A stretch of 64,000 nucleotides of DNA, taken from Sphaerisporangium rubeum (GTDB taxonomy: Bacteria; Actinomycetota; Actinomycetes; Streptosporangiales; Streptosporangiaceae). The notes under the pieces were generated by a model. It made no database searches. It had not been told where the DNA came from and was given only the letters and a program-made list of their open reading frames with translations. The DNA lies in the NCBI RefSeq assembly GCF_014207705.1, contig NZ_JACHIU010000001.1, forward strand, positions 3,526,501 to 3,590,500, given 5' to 3'. The position numbers and the translations under genes are program-made. This document shows, piece after piece, positions 36,793 through 45,117 of the stretch (positions within the stretch are counted from its first letter, which is position 1; each line of letters begins with the position of its first letter).

Positions 36793-37094
36793 GCCTCCCG
36801 CAGCCGAGAGCTCCCCGGAACGGCCGCATCCGCCACCGCCACCGCCTCAGCGGTGAACCGGAGCCCGTCCCCCGTGAGCCGGTACAGATGCCGAGGCGGC
36901 CGGCCCGCGGGAATCCCGGCCTCCCAGACATGCTCCAGGAGCCCCCGGTCACCGAGCCGCATCAGGATCGGATACAGCGACCCGGCAGGCAACCCCACCT
37001 CCCGTCCGAGCTCATATCCATAGCGCCACCGCTCAGGCTCGGCGGCCAGCGCGACCAGGACCGCCAGCGTCTGGCGGGACGGACGTCGAGGCAT
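36786..37094 (-). CDS. PadR family transcriptional regulator
   Basis: 102 residues: winged helix with RYGYELGREVGLPAGSLYPILMRLGDRGLLEHVWE and the wing GRPPRHLYRLTGDGL. The C-terminal dimerisation helix is short (PadR-s2 type). It heads an operon with the membrane protein. A CTATATAG palindrome (37109-37116) lies 15 bp upstream of the ATG. Confidence 0.92.
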   Translation of the reverse strand: MPRRPSRQTLAVLVALAAEPERWRYGYELGREVGLPAGSLYPILMRLGDRGLLEHVWEAGIPAGRPPRHLYRLTGDGLRFTAEAVAVADAAVPGSSRLREAW

Positions 37095-37108
37095 GCGGCT
37101 AACGCTAC

Positions 37109-37116
37109 CTATATAG
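37109..37116. promoter_or_regulatory. CTATATAG palindrome upstream of padR
   Basis: An 8-bp palindrome in an AT-rich patch just before the PadR start, overlapping possible minus-strand -10 sequences (TATATA, TAGGTA). The position fits autorepression. Confidence 0.4.
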
Positions 37117-37194
37117 AGTTCTGGCCGCAACGTGCCGCGAGTCATCGGTTCGTATGTCGTGATCGGACCGATCTGCGCGGCTAGGGTCGTCTGT

Positions 37195-38685
37195 GTGACT
37201 GGTGAGAAGATCCTCCGGATCAACGGTGTGGACCTGTGTGTGGAGACGTTCGGGGAGGCGGGGGATCCCGCGGTCCTGCTCGTGGCCGGGGCCTCGTCCT
37301 CGATGGACTGGTGGGAGCCGGAGTTCTGCGCGCGGCTGGCCGCCGGGGGGCGGTTCGTGATCCGGTACGACCATCGGGACACGGGGCGGTCGGTGACGTA
37401 TCCGGCGGGGAAGCCGGGATATTCGGGGGACGATCTGGTCGAGGACGCGGTGGGGGTGCTGGACGCGCTGGGGGTGGCGCGGGCTCATGTGGTGGGGATC
37501 TCGATGGGGGGTGGGATCGGGCAGGTGATGGGGCTGGATCATGGGGAGCGGGTGGCTTCGCTGACGTTGATGAGTACCAGTCCGGGGCCGGGGGACGCGG
37601 ATCTGCCAGGGGTGACGGAGGCCATGCGGGCCGCGTTCGGTGAGGCGGCGGCGGAGCCGGACTGGACGGATCGGGAGGCGGTGGTCGAGTACGTCGTGAA
37701 CGGGTGCCGGCCGTACGCGGCGGCGTCGCGGCCGTTCGACGAGGACGGGGTGCGGGAGATCGTGACTCGTGTGGTCGAGCGGTCGGTGAACATCGAGGCC
37801 GCGATGAAGAACCACTACCTGATCGACGGGGGTGAGGGGACGCGCGCGAGGCTTTCTCAGATCGCGGCGCCGACGCTGGTGCTGCACGGGGTTGAAGATC
37901 CGTTGTTCCCGCCGGCTCATGGCCGTGCGCTGGCCGGCGAGATCCCGGACGCGCGGTTGTTGCCACTGGAAGGGGTCGGTCACGAATCGCCGCGTGCCGC
38001 GTGGGACGTGGTGATCCCCGCGATTCTGTGGCACACCTCCGGCGGCTGGGGTCGCCAGGCCGACCTGCTCGCCACCAAGGCGCTGGCGGACGACGACCCC
38101 ACGGGGTGGTTCGAGCGGCTGTACGCGGCGGCCGACGCAGGGGAGGTGCCGATGCCGTGGGACCGTGAAGGGCCGCGTGAGCCGCTGCGGGAGTGGGCCG
38201 AGACCGGCGCGGTCAGTGGAGGGGGACGGCGTGCGGTGGTGATCGGCTGCGGGCTGGGTGCGGATGCCGAGTATGTCGCGGGGCTGGGGTTCGACACCGA
38301 CGCGTTCGACATCTCGGCCACGGCCGTCCGCACCGCGCAGCGCCGCCACCCCGGCTCGGCGGTGCGTTACCGGACCGCCGACCTGTTCCGCCTTCCCGCC
38401 GAGTGGATCGGCGCCTTCGACCTGGTGGTGGAGATCTTCACCGTGCAGGCACTCCCGGTGAGCATGCGCGGCGACACCATCGCGGCGGTCCGCGGCCTGG
38501 TCGGTCCCGGCGGCACACTGATCGTCGTCATGGCCGCCAGGGAGGACGACGAGGAGATAGTGGACGGGCCGCCGTGGCCGCTCACCCGCGCCGAGATGGT
38601 GTCCTTCGCCGAGGACGGGCTCTCCCTCGTGCGGCTGGAGAAGCTGGAGTCCCGGTTGTGGCGCGCGGAGTACCGGAGGGGCTGA
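37195..38685 (+). CDS. alpha/beta hydrolase - methyltransferase fusion
   Basis: 496 residues. Residues about 1-285 are an alpha/beta hydrolase: VLLVAGASSSMDWWEPE, nucleophile elbow GISMGGG (Ser), Asp in HGVEDPLFPP and His in GVGHESPR. Residues about 300-496 are a thiopurine-methyltransferase-like domain: PTGWFERLYAAADAGEVPMPWD, then VIGCGLGADAEYVAG as SAM loop and YRTADLFRLP. Base composition changes near 38030: the first half is rich in GGG/GGGG, the second is like its neighbours. TAGGGT (37182-37187) ends seven bases before GTG 37195, so it may be leaderless. It is coupled to the next methyltransferase by TGATG. Confidence 0.85.
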   Translation: MTGEKILRINGVDLCVETFGEAGDPAVLLVAGASSSMDWWEPEFCARLAAGGRFVIRYDHRDTGRSVTYPAGKPGYSGDDLVEDAVGVLDALGVARAHVVGISMGGGIGQVMGLDHGERVASLTLMSTSPGPGDADLPGVTEAMRAAFGEAAAEPDWTDREAVVEYVVNGCRPYAAASRPFDEDGVREIVTRVVERSVNIEAAMKNHYLIDGGEGTRARLSQIAAPTLVLHGVEDPLFPPAHGRALAGEIPDARLLPLEGVGHESPRAAWDVVIPAILWHTSGGWGRQADLLATKALADDDPTGWFERLYAAADAGEVPMPWDREGPREPLREWAETGAVSGGGRRAVVIGCGLGADAEYVAGLGFDTDAFDISATAVRTAQRRHPGSAVRYRTADLFRLPAEWIGAFDLVVEIFTVQALPVSMRGDTIAAVRGLVGPGGTLIVVMAAREDDEEIVDGPPWPLTRAEMVSFAEDGLSLVRLEKLESRLWRAEYRRG

Positions 38686-39440
38686 TGGCCGACGAGATCT
38701 TCGAGAACCCTCGTCTCGCGGCCGTCTACGACGCGCTGGACCCCGACCGGAGCGATCTTGAAGCGTACGCGGCGATCGCCGAGGAGCTCGGGGTGCGGCG
38801 GTTGCTCGACGTGGGGTGCGGCACGGGGACCTTCGCGGTGACGATGGCCGGCCGGGGGGTGGAGGTGACCGGGGTGGACCCGGCTGAGGCCTCACTGGAG
38901 GTGGCCAGGAGGAAGCGGTCGGGGGAGCTGGTGCGGTGGCTCCATGGGGACGCGACGGGGTTGCCTGCGATGCGGGTGGACCTCGCGACGATGACGGGGA
39001 ACGTCGCGCAGGCGATAGCCGAGCCGGGGGAGTGGGACGGGACGCTGCGGGGGGTGTTCGCGGCGTTGCGGCCAGGTGGGGTGCTGGTGTTCGAGACGCG
39101 GGATCCGGCGCGGCGGGGGTGGGAGGAGTGGACACGGGAGGAGACGTATCGGGCCGTGCCGGTGCCTGGGGTGGGGGTGGTGGAGAACTGGTACGAACTG
39201 CTCGATGTCAGCCTGCCGCTGGTGACGTTCCGGGGGACATGGGTGTTCCAGACGGACGGTCAGGTGCTGACGTCGGACTCGACGTTGCGGTTCCGCGAGC
39301 GGGACGAGCTGGAGGCGGGGCTGCGCGCGCACGGGTACGACGTCACGGAGGTGCGGGGTGCGCCGGACCGGCCGGGACGCGAGTTCGTGTTCTTCGCGCG
39401 GAGACCGGTGGACCCCGGGCCTGATCAGGCCCGGGCCTGA
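38685..39440 (+). CDS. class I SAM-dependent methyltransferase
   Basis: 251 residues: LLDVGCGTGTFAVTMAGRG, VTGVDPAEASLEVARRK, GDATGLPAMRVDLATMTGNVAQ and RPGGVLVFETRDP give the type-25/11 Rossmann order. The C-terminal half (WYELLDVSLPLVTFRGTWVF) resembles small-molecule methyltransferases. Its ATG overlaps the stop of the fusion gene. It shares the G-rich codon style of the hydrolase half. A CGGGCCTGATCAGGCCCG palindrome (39416-39433) lies inside its last codons. Confidence 0.85.
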   Translation: MADEIFENPRLAAVYDALDPDRSDLEAYAAIAEELGVRRLLDVGCGTGTFAVTMAGRGVEVTGVDPAEASLEVARRKRSGELVRWLHGDATGLPAMRVDLATMTGNVAQAIAEPGEWDGTLRGVFAALRPGGVLVFETRDPARRGWEEWTREETYRAVPVPGVGVVENWYELLDVSLPLVTFRGTWVFQTDGQVLTSDSTLRFRERDELEAGLRAHGYDVTEVRGAPDRPGREFVFFARRPVDPGPDQARA

Positions 39441-39548
39441 CCAGAAGGCGGAGATGGGACGCCTGCCGGTTATGCGCTGCGTGGGCCGGGGCCGAGTGGT
39501 TCGTGTGACGCGGAGGATGTTCCTCTGTGGTGGCCGTCGTGCGAGGGG

Positions 39549-40283
39549 TCAGTCGGAGACGGTGATGCGGAGGCGGCGGAAGCCTTTGCCTTTGCTTTCG
39601 ATCTTGGCGACCTTGATGTGGCCGATCTGCTTGGTGGAGGCCACGTGGGTGCCGCCGTCGGCCTGGGTGTCGAGGCCGGTGATGTCGACGATGCGGACTT
39701 CTTCGACGTGTGGGGGGACGAGGTTGGTGGCGGTGCGGATGATGTCGGGGATGGCGAAGGCTTCGGCGCGGGGGAGTACGCGGATGTCGATGCGGCGGTC
39801 GGCGATGATCTCCGCGTTGCAGGCGGCTTCGATGGTTTCCTTGAAGCCCGGGGGGACTTCGGGGAGGTTGAAGTCCATGCGTGCGCTGAAGGGTTCCATG
39901 TTGCCGCCGGTGACCAAGGCGCCGTAGTCGCGGAAGACGACGCCGCACAGGACGTGCAGGCCGGAGTGGGTGCGCATCAGCGCGGTGCGGCGTTCGTCGG
40001 CGACGGCGGCGCGTACCGTCGTGCCGGCCGGGGGGATGGGGTCGCCTTCGGCGGGGATGAGGTACAGGTCGTCGGTTTGGCGTGCGCCTTCGATGCGGGT
40101 CTCGACGCCTTGCCAGATGAGGACGCCGTGGTCGGCGGGCTGGCCGCCGCCGCCGGGGTAGAAGGCCGAGCGGTCCAGCACGATGCCGTCCGGGGAGGAG
40201 TCGAGGACGACGGCCTCGAAGTCGCGCAGGTTCTGGTCGGACAGTTCCAGCCGCCGGGTGCGACCGTGCACATCGCTGCTCAT
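39549..40283 (-). CDS. alanyl-tRNA editing protein AlaX
   Basis: 244 residues of the free-standing AlaRS editing domain, which deacylates Ser- or Gly-tRNA(Ala). It has the family opening FYPGGGGQPADHG and the zinc motif HSGLH in RTHSGLHVL. The second half-site reads QADGGTHV; the usual Cys is Asp, leaving His as the remaining ligand. This Asp variant occurs in other AlaX proteins. Convergent with the upstream methyltransferase gene. Confidence 0.92.
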   Translation of the reverse strand: MSSDVHGRTRRLELSDQNLRDFEAVVLDSSPDGIVLDRSAFYPGGGGQPADHGVLIWQGVETRIEGARQTDDLYLIPAEGDPIPPAGTTVRAAVADERRTALMRTHSGLHVLCGVVFRDYGALVTGGNMEPFSARMDFNLPEVPPGFKETIEAACNAEIIADRRIDIRVLPRAEAFAIPDIIRTATNLVPPHVEEVRIVDITGLDTQADGGTHVASTKQIGHIKVAKIESKGKGFRRLRITVSD

Positions 40284-40484
40284 GCCGGAAGCCTAGTGCG
40301 ACGGGGAACTGTGCGCGCTGGTGTGGCCGGGGAGACGGGGGAACGGTGCGCGCCGGTGTGGCCGGGGGACGGTGTGCGGTGAGGAGGTACGGCAGGCGTT
40401 CTCTCGCCGGGACGGGCCGGGGGGACCGGCCGGGCTGGTGTGCCTGACTGGGGGGTGGGTGCGGGCTGTGGGAGGGTGATCGGT

Positions 40485-41627
40485 GTGGAGGAGATGTGGG
40501 ATCTGGCCGTGGTGGGTGGTGGGCCGGCGGGTGCGGCGGCGGCGTTGCGGGCCGTGCAGGTGCGGCCCGGTGCGCGGGTGTTGCTGCTGGACAAGGACGA
40601 CTTTCCGCGGGACAAGGCCTGCGGGGACGGGATCGCGGCGCACGCGCGTGAGGAGCTGGCGACGCTGGGGCTGCCGGATCTGCTGGACGACTACCGGCCT
40701 GTGCGGCGGCTTTCGGTGGTGTCGCCGGGTGGTGCGCGGGTGGAGGCGACGATCGCCAGGGCCAACCACGTGGTACCCCGCAAGGTGTTCGACGCGCGGC
40801 TGGTGGACGCGGCCAGGGAACGCGGGGTCGAGGTGCGGCGGCACCGCGTGCGGACGCTGGAGACGCGTGACGAGGACGTCCTGCTGGACGGCCGGGTCGC
40901 CGCGCGGGCCGTGGTCGCCGCCGACGGCGCCAACTCGGTGACGCGGCGCCTCATCGGTGTCGCGCCGCACGCCGAGCGGCACGTCGCCATCGCCGTGCGC
41001 GGCTACGCCGACGTCCCCGAGGATGACGACACGCAGTTCATCGCGATGCAGAGCGACGGCTGGCCGGCGTACGCCTGGTCGTTCCCCGTCGGCGACGGCA
41101 CCGCCAACATCGGTTTCGGCATGCTGCTGCCGAACCTGCGCGCCACCGGCCGGCCGGGCCGCGAGGTCCTGCACGGCCGCCTCGCCGAACTGCTCCCGGG
41201 CCTGTCGGCCCGCGACCTGCGCGCGCACCACCTGCCGCTGTCCAACGGCCGTCCCGTCCCCGGCGCCGGACGTGTGCTGCTCGCCGGGGATGCCGCCGGC
41301 CTGATCAACCCTCTCACCGGCGAAGGCATCTTCTACGCCGTCCTGTCCGGCCGCCTGGCCGCCGAGGCCGCGCTCCAGGCCCCCGGCGACCCCCTGCCGG
41401 TGTACCGCCGTGCGCTGCGCGCCGCGCTCGGCCGCCACCTGCGCACCACCGACGCGCTCGCGTACGCCGCGCGTTCCCCGTCGTTCCTCGACGCCGCCGT
41501 CACGACGGCCGCGCACCGACCCGACGTGTTCGATCTGCTCGTCGAGATCGGCCTCGGCTCAGGCACCGTCCCCCCGTCCGTGGCGGCGGCCGTCGGCCTG
41601 CGCTGGCTCACCCGCCGCGCCGGCTGA
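40485..41627 (+). CDS. FAD-dependent geranylgeranyl-reductase-family oxidoreductase
   Basis: 380 residues. The FAD-binding GVEEMWDLAVVGGGPAGAAAA opens the protein. LLDKDDFPRDKACGDGI contains the family's conserved K-x-C-G-D. VVAADGANS and LLAGDAAGLINPLTGEGI close the flavin site. The family reduces isoprenoid chains or oxidises menaquinone-like substrates; the specific one is unknown. I chose GTG 40485 (GGGAGG nine bases upstream); ATG 40494 is an alternative. It converges on the NCS1 operon. Confidence 0.85.
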   Translation: MEEMWDLAVVGGGPAGAAAALRAVQVRPGARVLLLDKDDFPRDKACGDGIAAHAREELATLGLPDLLDDYRPVRRLSVVSPGGARVEATIARANHVVPRKVFDARLVDAARERGVEVRRHRVRTLETRDEDVLLDGRVAARAVVAADGANSVTRRLIGVAPHAERHVAIAVRGYADVPEDDDTQFIAMQSDGWPAYAWSFPVGDGTANIGFGMLLPNLRATGRPGREVLHGRLAELLPGLSARDLRAHHLPLSNGRPVPGAGRVLLAGDAAGLINPLTGEGIFYAVLSGRLAAEAALQAPGDPLPVYRRALRAALGRHLRTTDALAYAARSPSFLDAAVTTAAHRPDVFDLLVEIGLGSGTVPPSVAAAVGLRWLTRRAG

Positions 41628-41635
41628 CCGGCACC

Positions 41636-43012
41636 TCACCGGCGCAGGGGTCGCAGCGCCACGTACAGCGCGCCGGCGATGAGGAACCCGGCCTCGAACG
41701 TGACGTCCCCCACCTCGGGGAACCGGCTCGGGACCAGGCCGACGTACAGCTCCTGGTTGCAGAACAGCCACACCGACACCACCACCCCGGCGACCATGGC
41801 GATCGGCCCCGCCGCGTTGCGGTGCGCACGGTCGTACAGCCGGGCCGCAGGTATCCGGCCGCGGCGCAGGTGGTGGTCGACGAGCACGATGGCGAGCCAC
41901 GGGCCGATCCAGTACGAGATGACGAGGAGGAACGACTCGTACTTGTGGCCGGCGTCGGACAGGCCGGTGAGAGCGACGAGGAAACCGGCGGCGCCGCACA
42001 CGACGGCGGTGAGGGCTCTGCGCAGGGTGAGCGGCAGGCGCACCCCCATGGTGAGCAGCGACATCGCGCCGGAGTAGACGTTCAACGCGTTCGCCGAGAC
42101 GGCGCCGAGCGCGATGGCGAGCAGCGTGAGGTTCGCGACGAGCGACGGCATGGGGGACGTGAACGCGGTGGTCGGCCGGCCGAGGACGTCGCCGCCGAGG
42201 GTGGCCGACGCCGCGCCGACCACTTCGAGCAGCACGCACGGGATGAACAGGCCGAGCCCGGCGGCCAGCCCCACGGCCCGCCTGCTCGTGTCCGGCGGCA
42301 GGTAGCGGGTGTAGTCGGCGGCGTAGGGGTTCCAGCCGGCGGCGTACCCGAAGGTCGCGCCGACGGTGAGCAGGAAACCGCCGGCCCCGCCGCCGCCACC
42401 GGCGAAACCCGGGTCGGCCTTGCTCAGGATGATCGCCGACGCGGCCAGGAAGATGACGGCGAGCACGGGGAAGGCGTACCGCTCGAACGCCTGCACCAGG
42501 TTGTGGCCGAAGAACCCGAGCACCACCATCGCCGCGACCACGACCACCAGGCACACCCACGCCGGCAGCCCGGTGAGGGTGTTGAGGGCCAGCGCGCCGC
42601 TGACGCTGTTCACCGCGAACCAGCCGATGCCGGCCGCGACCGTGTTGAACGCCGACGGCAGCAGGTTGCCCCAGTACCCGAACGGCAGCCGTCCGAGCAC
42701 CATCTGCGGCACCCCGGCGGCCGGGCCGCGTGCCGACAGCACGCCGTGCGCCAGCGCGCCGAGCCCGGTGCCGATGGTGACCGCGAGCACGGCCTGCCAG
42801 AAGCTCAGCCCGAACGCCGCGACGGCGAGAACACCGAGGAAGACGGTGGCGAACTCCAGGTTGGGGGACATCCACGTCCACAGCAGCTGCCGGGGTCTGC
42901 CGTGCCGTTCCGCCAGGGGGATGAACTCGACCCCGCCGGGTTCGACCGCGGTGACCTTCGCGCCGTAGTCGCCTTCGCGTACCGCGACGCCGGGGGGTTC
43001 GGTGGCCGTCAT
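41636..43012 (-). CDS. NCS1 family nucleobase/cation permease
   Basis: 458 residues with about twelve membrane helices. The family features are WTWMSPNLEFATVFLG early in helix 1, GYAAGWNPYAADYTRYLP in the substrate region and SYWIGPWLAIVLVDH. NCS1 carriers import cytosine, purines, allantoin, hydantoins or thiamine with Na+ or H+. Its ATG overlaps the stop of the 2OG oxygenase by four bases. It is the last gene of a five-gene operon and presumably brings in the operon's substrate. Confidence 0.93.
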   Translation of the reverse strand: MTATEPPGVAVREGDYGAKVTAVEPGGVEFIPLAERHGRPRQLLWTWMSPNLEFATVFLGVLAVAAFGLSFWQAVLAVTIGTGLGALAHGVLSARGPAAGVPQMVLGRLPFGYWGNLLPSAFNTVAAGIGWFAVNSVSGALALNTLTGLPAWVCLVVVVAAMVVLGFFGHNLVQAFERYAFPVLAVIFLAASAIILSKADPGFAGGGGGAGGFLLTVGATFGYAAGWNPYAADYTRYLPPDTSRRAVGLAAGLGLFIPCVLLEVVGAASATLGGDVLGRPTTAFTSPMPSLVANLTLLAIALGAVSANALNVYSGAMSLLTMGVRLPLTLRRALTAVVCGAAGFLVALTGLSDAGHKYESFLLVISYWIGPWLAIVLVDHHLRRGRIPAARLYDRAHRNAAGPIAMVAGVVVSVWLFCNQELYVGLVPSRFPEVGDVTFEAGFLIAGALYVALRPLRR

Positions 43013-43959
43013 AACGTGATCGCCTTCAGCTTCTCCATGAGGTACTCGTGCGCGACCACCGGCGGGTGCGCGACCGTGCCGATCGGCGGGCCGAGGGACT
43101 CGACCACGGCGTGCGGGTCGCACTCGTAGAAGTAGATGAGGGACACCAGTTCCTCGTCCGGCGCGCTCGGGTCCGGCGGCAGCACCCGGTGCCGGGTGGA
43201 GCGCCAGCGGTCGCCGGTCCAGCGGGCCAGCAGGTCGCCGATGTTGATGGTGAAGGAGTCCTCGGCGTACGGCGCGTCGACCCATTCGCCGGTGTACACC
43301 TGCAGGCCGCCGGCCCCTTGCTGGCGGTCCAGGACGGTCACGGTGCCGAAGTCGGTGTGCGGGCCGATGCGGAACTGGCCGGGTTCCGGCGGGCCGACCT
43401 GCGTCAGCGGCGGGTACCTGTTGATGTTCATCGTGTACGACGGGTGGCGGGCCCGCGAGGTGAAGAAGTCGTCCGGCAGGCCGAGCGCCGCGGCGCACAC
43501 CACCAGCAGTTCGCCGGCCAGGGACCGCATGCGGGCCAGGTACGCGGTGACCAGGCCTTCCAGCTCCGGCACCTCCGGCGGCCACACGTTCGCGAGGAAC
43601 CACTCGGCGTCGATCGCCGGATCGCCGATCCGTTCGTCGGCCCCCACGGCGAACGTCTCCTTCAGGTCCGGCGGCGTGGGGGTGCCTTCGGCGTACCCGT
43701 TGGCCTCCACTCCCGGCGGCAGCCATCCCCGGCCGCCGACGGTGACGGCGTACGGCCGTTTGGCCTGCTCCGGCAGCGCGAAGAACCGTTTCGCCGCGGC
43801 CCGCACCCCGGCGCGCAGCTCAGGCGGCACCCCGTGGCCGGTGACGAGCAGGAAACCCACCTCGCGCAGCGCCTGGTCGACCCGCCGCGCCACCTCGGCG
43901 CGGCCGTCGGCGCCGCCGTGGAACCACGGGGTCAGGTCGATGACGGGGACCGTTCTCAT
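43009..43959 (-). CDS. 2-oxoglutarate/Fe(II) oxygenase (isopenicillin-N-synthase-like)
   Basis: 316 residues. The DIOX_N region (PVIDLTPWF, REVGFLLVTGHGVP) leads to the jelly-roll core. Iron ligands His and Asp are in GPHTDFGTVTVL and the distal His in STRHRVLPP. The 2-oxoglutarate Arg is in that same segment, with the paired Ser near it. Such enzymes hydroxylate or demethylate small molecules. Placement between deaminase and permease suggests action on a nucleobase-like compound. It overlaps the permease ATG. Confidence 0.92.
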   Translation of the reverse strand: MRTVPVIDLTPWFHGGADGRAEVARRVDQALREVGFLLVTGHGVPPELRAGVRAAAKRFFALPEQAKRPYAVTVGGRGWLPPGVEANGYAEGTPTPPDLKETFAVGADERIGDPAIDAEWFLANVWPPEVPELEGLVTAYLARMRSLAGELLVVCAAALGLPDDFFTSRARHPSYTMNINRYPPLTQVGPPEPGQFRIGPHTDFGTVTVLDRQQGAGGLQVYTGEWVDAPYAEDSFTINIGDLLARWTGDRWRSTRHRVLPPDPSAPDEELVSLIYFYECDPHAVVESLGPPIGTVAHPPVVAHEYLMEKLKAITL

Positions 43960-43963
43960 ACGA

Positions 43964-44422
43964 TCACGCGTCCTCTCCGATGTCCTCGTGCCACAGCGCG
44001 GGGTCGGCGGCGATGAACGCGGTCATCAGGTCGGCGCACTCGGCGGAGTCCAGCACCGTCACCGACACGCCGTTCTCCGCGAGCCATTCGTGCTGACCGG
44101 TGAACGTGCGCGCCTCGCCGACCACGAGCCCGGTGATGCCGAACTGCCGGATCAGGCCGCTGCAGTACCAGCACGGCGACAGGGTGGTGACCATCGTGGT
44201 CCCCCGGTACGTCCGCTGCCGTCCCGCCGCGCGGAACGCCGCCGTCTCGCCGTGCACCGACGGATCGCCGTCCTGTACCCGCCGGTTGCGGCCCCGGCCG
44301 AGCAGGGTGCCGTCCGCGCCGAACAGGGCCGCGCCGACCGGCACACCCCCCTCGGCGAACCCTGTCCTGGCCTCCTCCAGCGCGACGGCGAGCATCGCGA
44401 CCGGGTCCCCGACTTCGCTCAT
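43964..44422 (-). CDS. nucleobase/nucleoside-type deaminase
   Basis: 152 residues of the cytidine-deaminase fold. The zinc site is complete: HGE (in DPSVHGETAAFR) supplies the His and catalytic Glu, and PCWYC supplies two Cys. The layout and the C-terminal block FTGQHEWLAENG resemble yeast-type cytosine deaminase, but specificity cannot be read. Four bases separate it from the 2OG oxygenase. Confidence 0.9.
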   Translation of the reverse strand: MSEVGDPVAMLAVALEEARTGFAEGGVPVGAALFGADGTLLGRGRNRRVQDGDPSVHGETAAFRAAGRQRTYRGTTMVTTLSPCWYCSGLIRQFGITGLVVGEARTFTGQHEWLAENGVSVTVLDSAECADLMTAFIAADPALWHEDIGEDA

Positions 44423-44471
44423 GGGCTGACTATCCCCCGGAATCGGCTCCGCGAGAACAGCCCCGGCACCA

Positions 44472-45086
44472 CTAGGGCCGCAGTGCCGCCAGTTGCTGCG
44501 CGAACGGGATGACCTCGTCCACCGGCGGGGCCGCAGGCGCGGGACGGTGCTGGACCAAGGCGGCCAGCTCGCCGGCGGCGCGCGTGACGCGCGCCGACAG
44601 CGCGTCGTCGCCGGTGTCACCCCAGTCGGCGGAGGCCGCGTAGACGGCGGTCGGGACGACGACGGCCCGCAGGTAGGAGAACAGCGGCCGCATGGCGTGC
44701 TCCAGCGCGAGCGAGTGCCGCGCCGAGCCGCCGGTGGCGGCGATGAGCACCGGCTTGCCGGTCAGCGCGGTGTTGTCGATCACGTCGAAGAACGACTTGA
44801 ACAACCCGCTGTAGGAGGCGCTGAAGATCGGCGTGACGGCGATCAGAGCGTCGGCGCCGGTCACGGCGTCCACGGCCGTGCGCAGCGCGGGGCCGGGGAA
44901 GCCGGTGACCATGGTGCCGGCGATGTCGGTGGCGAGGTCGCGCAGTTCCACCACGCGCACGTCCACCTCGCGCTCCTCGCCGAAGGCGGCCCGTGCCGCC
45001 TCCACGAGCCGGTCGGTGAGCAGCCGCGTGGACGACGGCACGCTGAGCCCGGCCGACACGGCCACCAGTCGCAGAGGTCTGTTCAC
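44472..45086 (-). CDS. NADPH-dependent FMN reductase (CE1759 type)
   Basis: 204 residues of flavodoxin-like fold: LVAVSAGLSVPSSTRLL at the N-terminus binds the FMN phosphate. VTPIFSASYSGLFKSFFD and LIAATGGSARHS are the other family blocks. It matches the reductases found next to CE1758-type monooxygenases and supplies reduced FMN to the gene before it. GTG 45086 follows GGGAGA; 31 bp separate it from the monooxygenase. Confidence 0.9.
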   Translation of the reverse strand: MNRPLRLVAVSAGLSVPSSTRLLTDRLVEAARAAFGEEREVDVRVVELRDLATDIAGTMVTGFPGPALRTAVDAVTGADALIAVTPIFSASYSGLFKSFFDVIDNTALTGKPVLIAATGGSARHSLALEHAMRPLFSYLRAVVVPTAVYAASADWGDTGDDALSARVTRAAGELAALVQHRPAPAAPPVDEVIPFAQQLAALRP

Positions 45087-45117
45087 AGATGTCTCCCGGA
45101 AGCCAGAGGGACAGGGG

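Noticed and set aside
39416-39433. Intrinsic terminator CGGGCCTGATCAGGCCCG
   Set aside because: It lies inside the coding end, has no loop-sized centre and no T-tract; it may be chance in the stop region.
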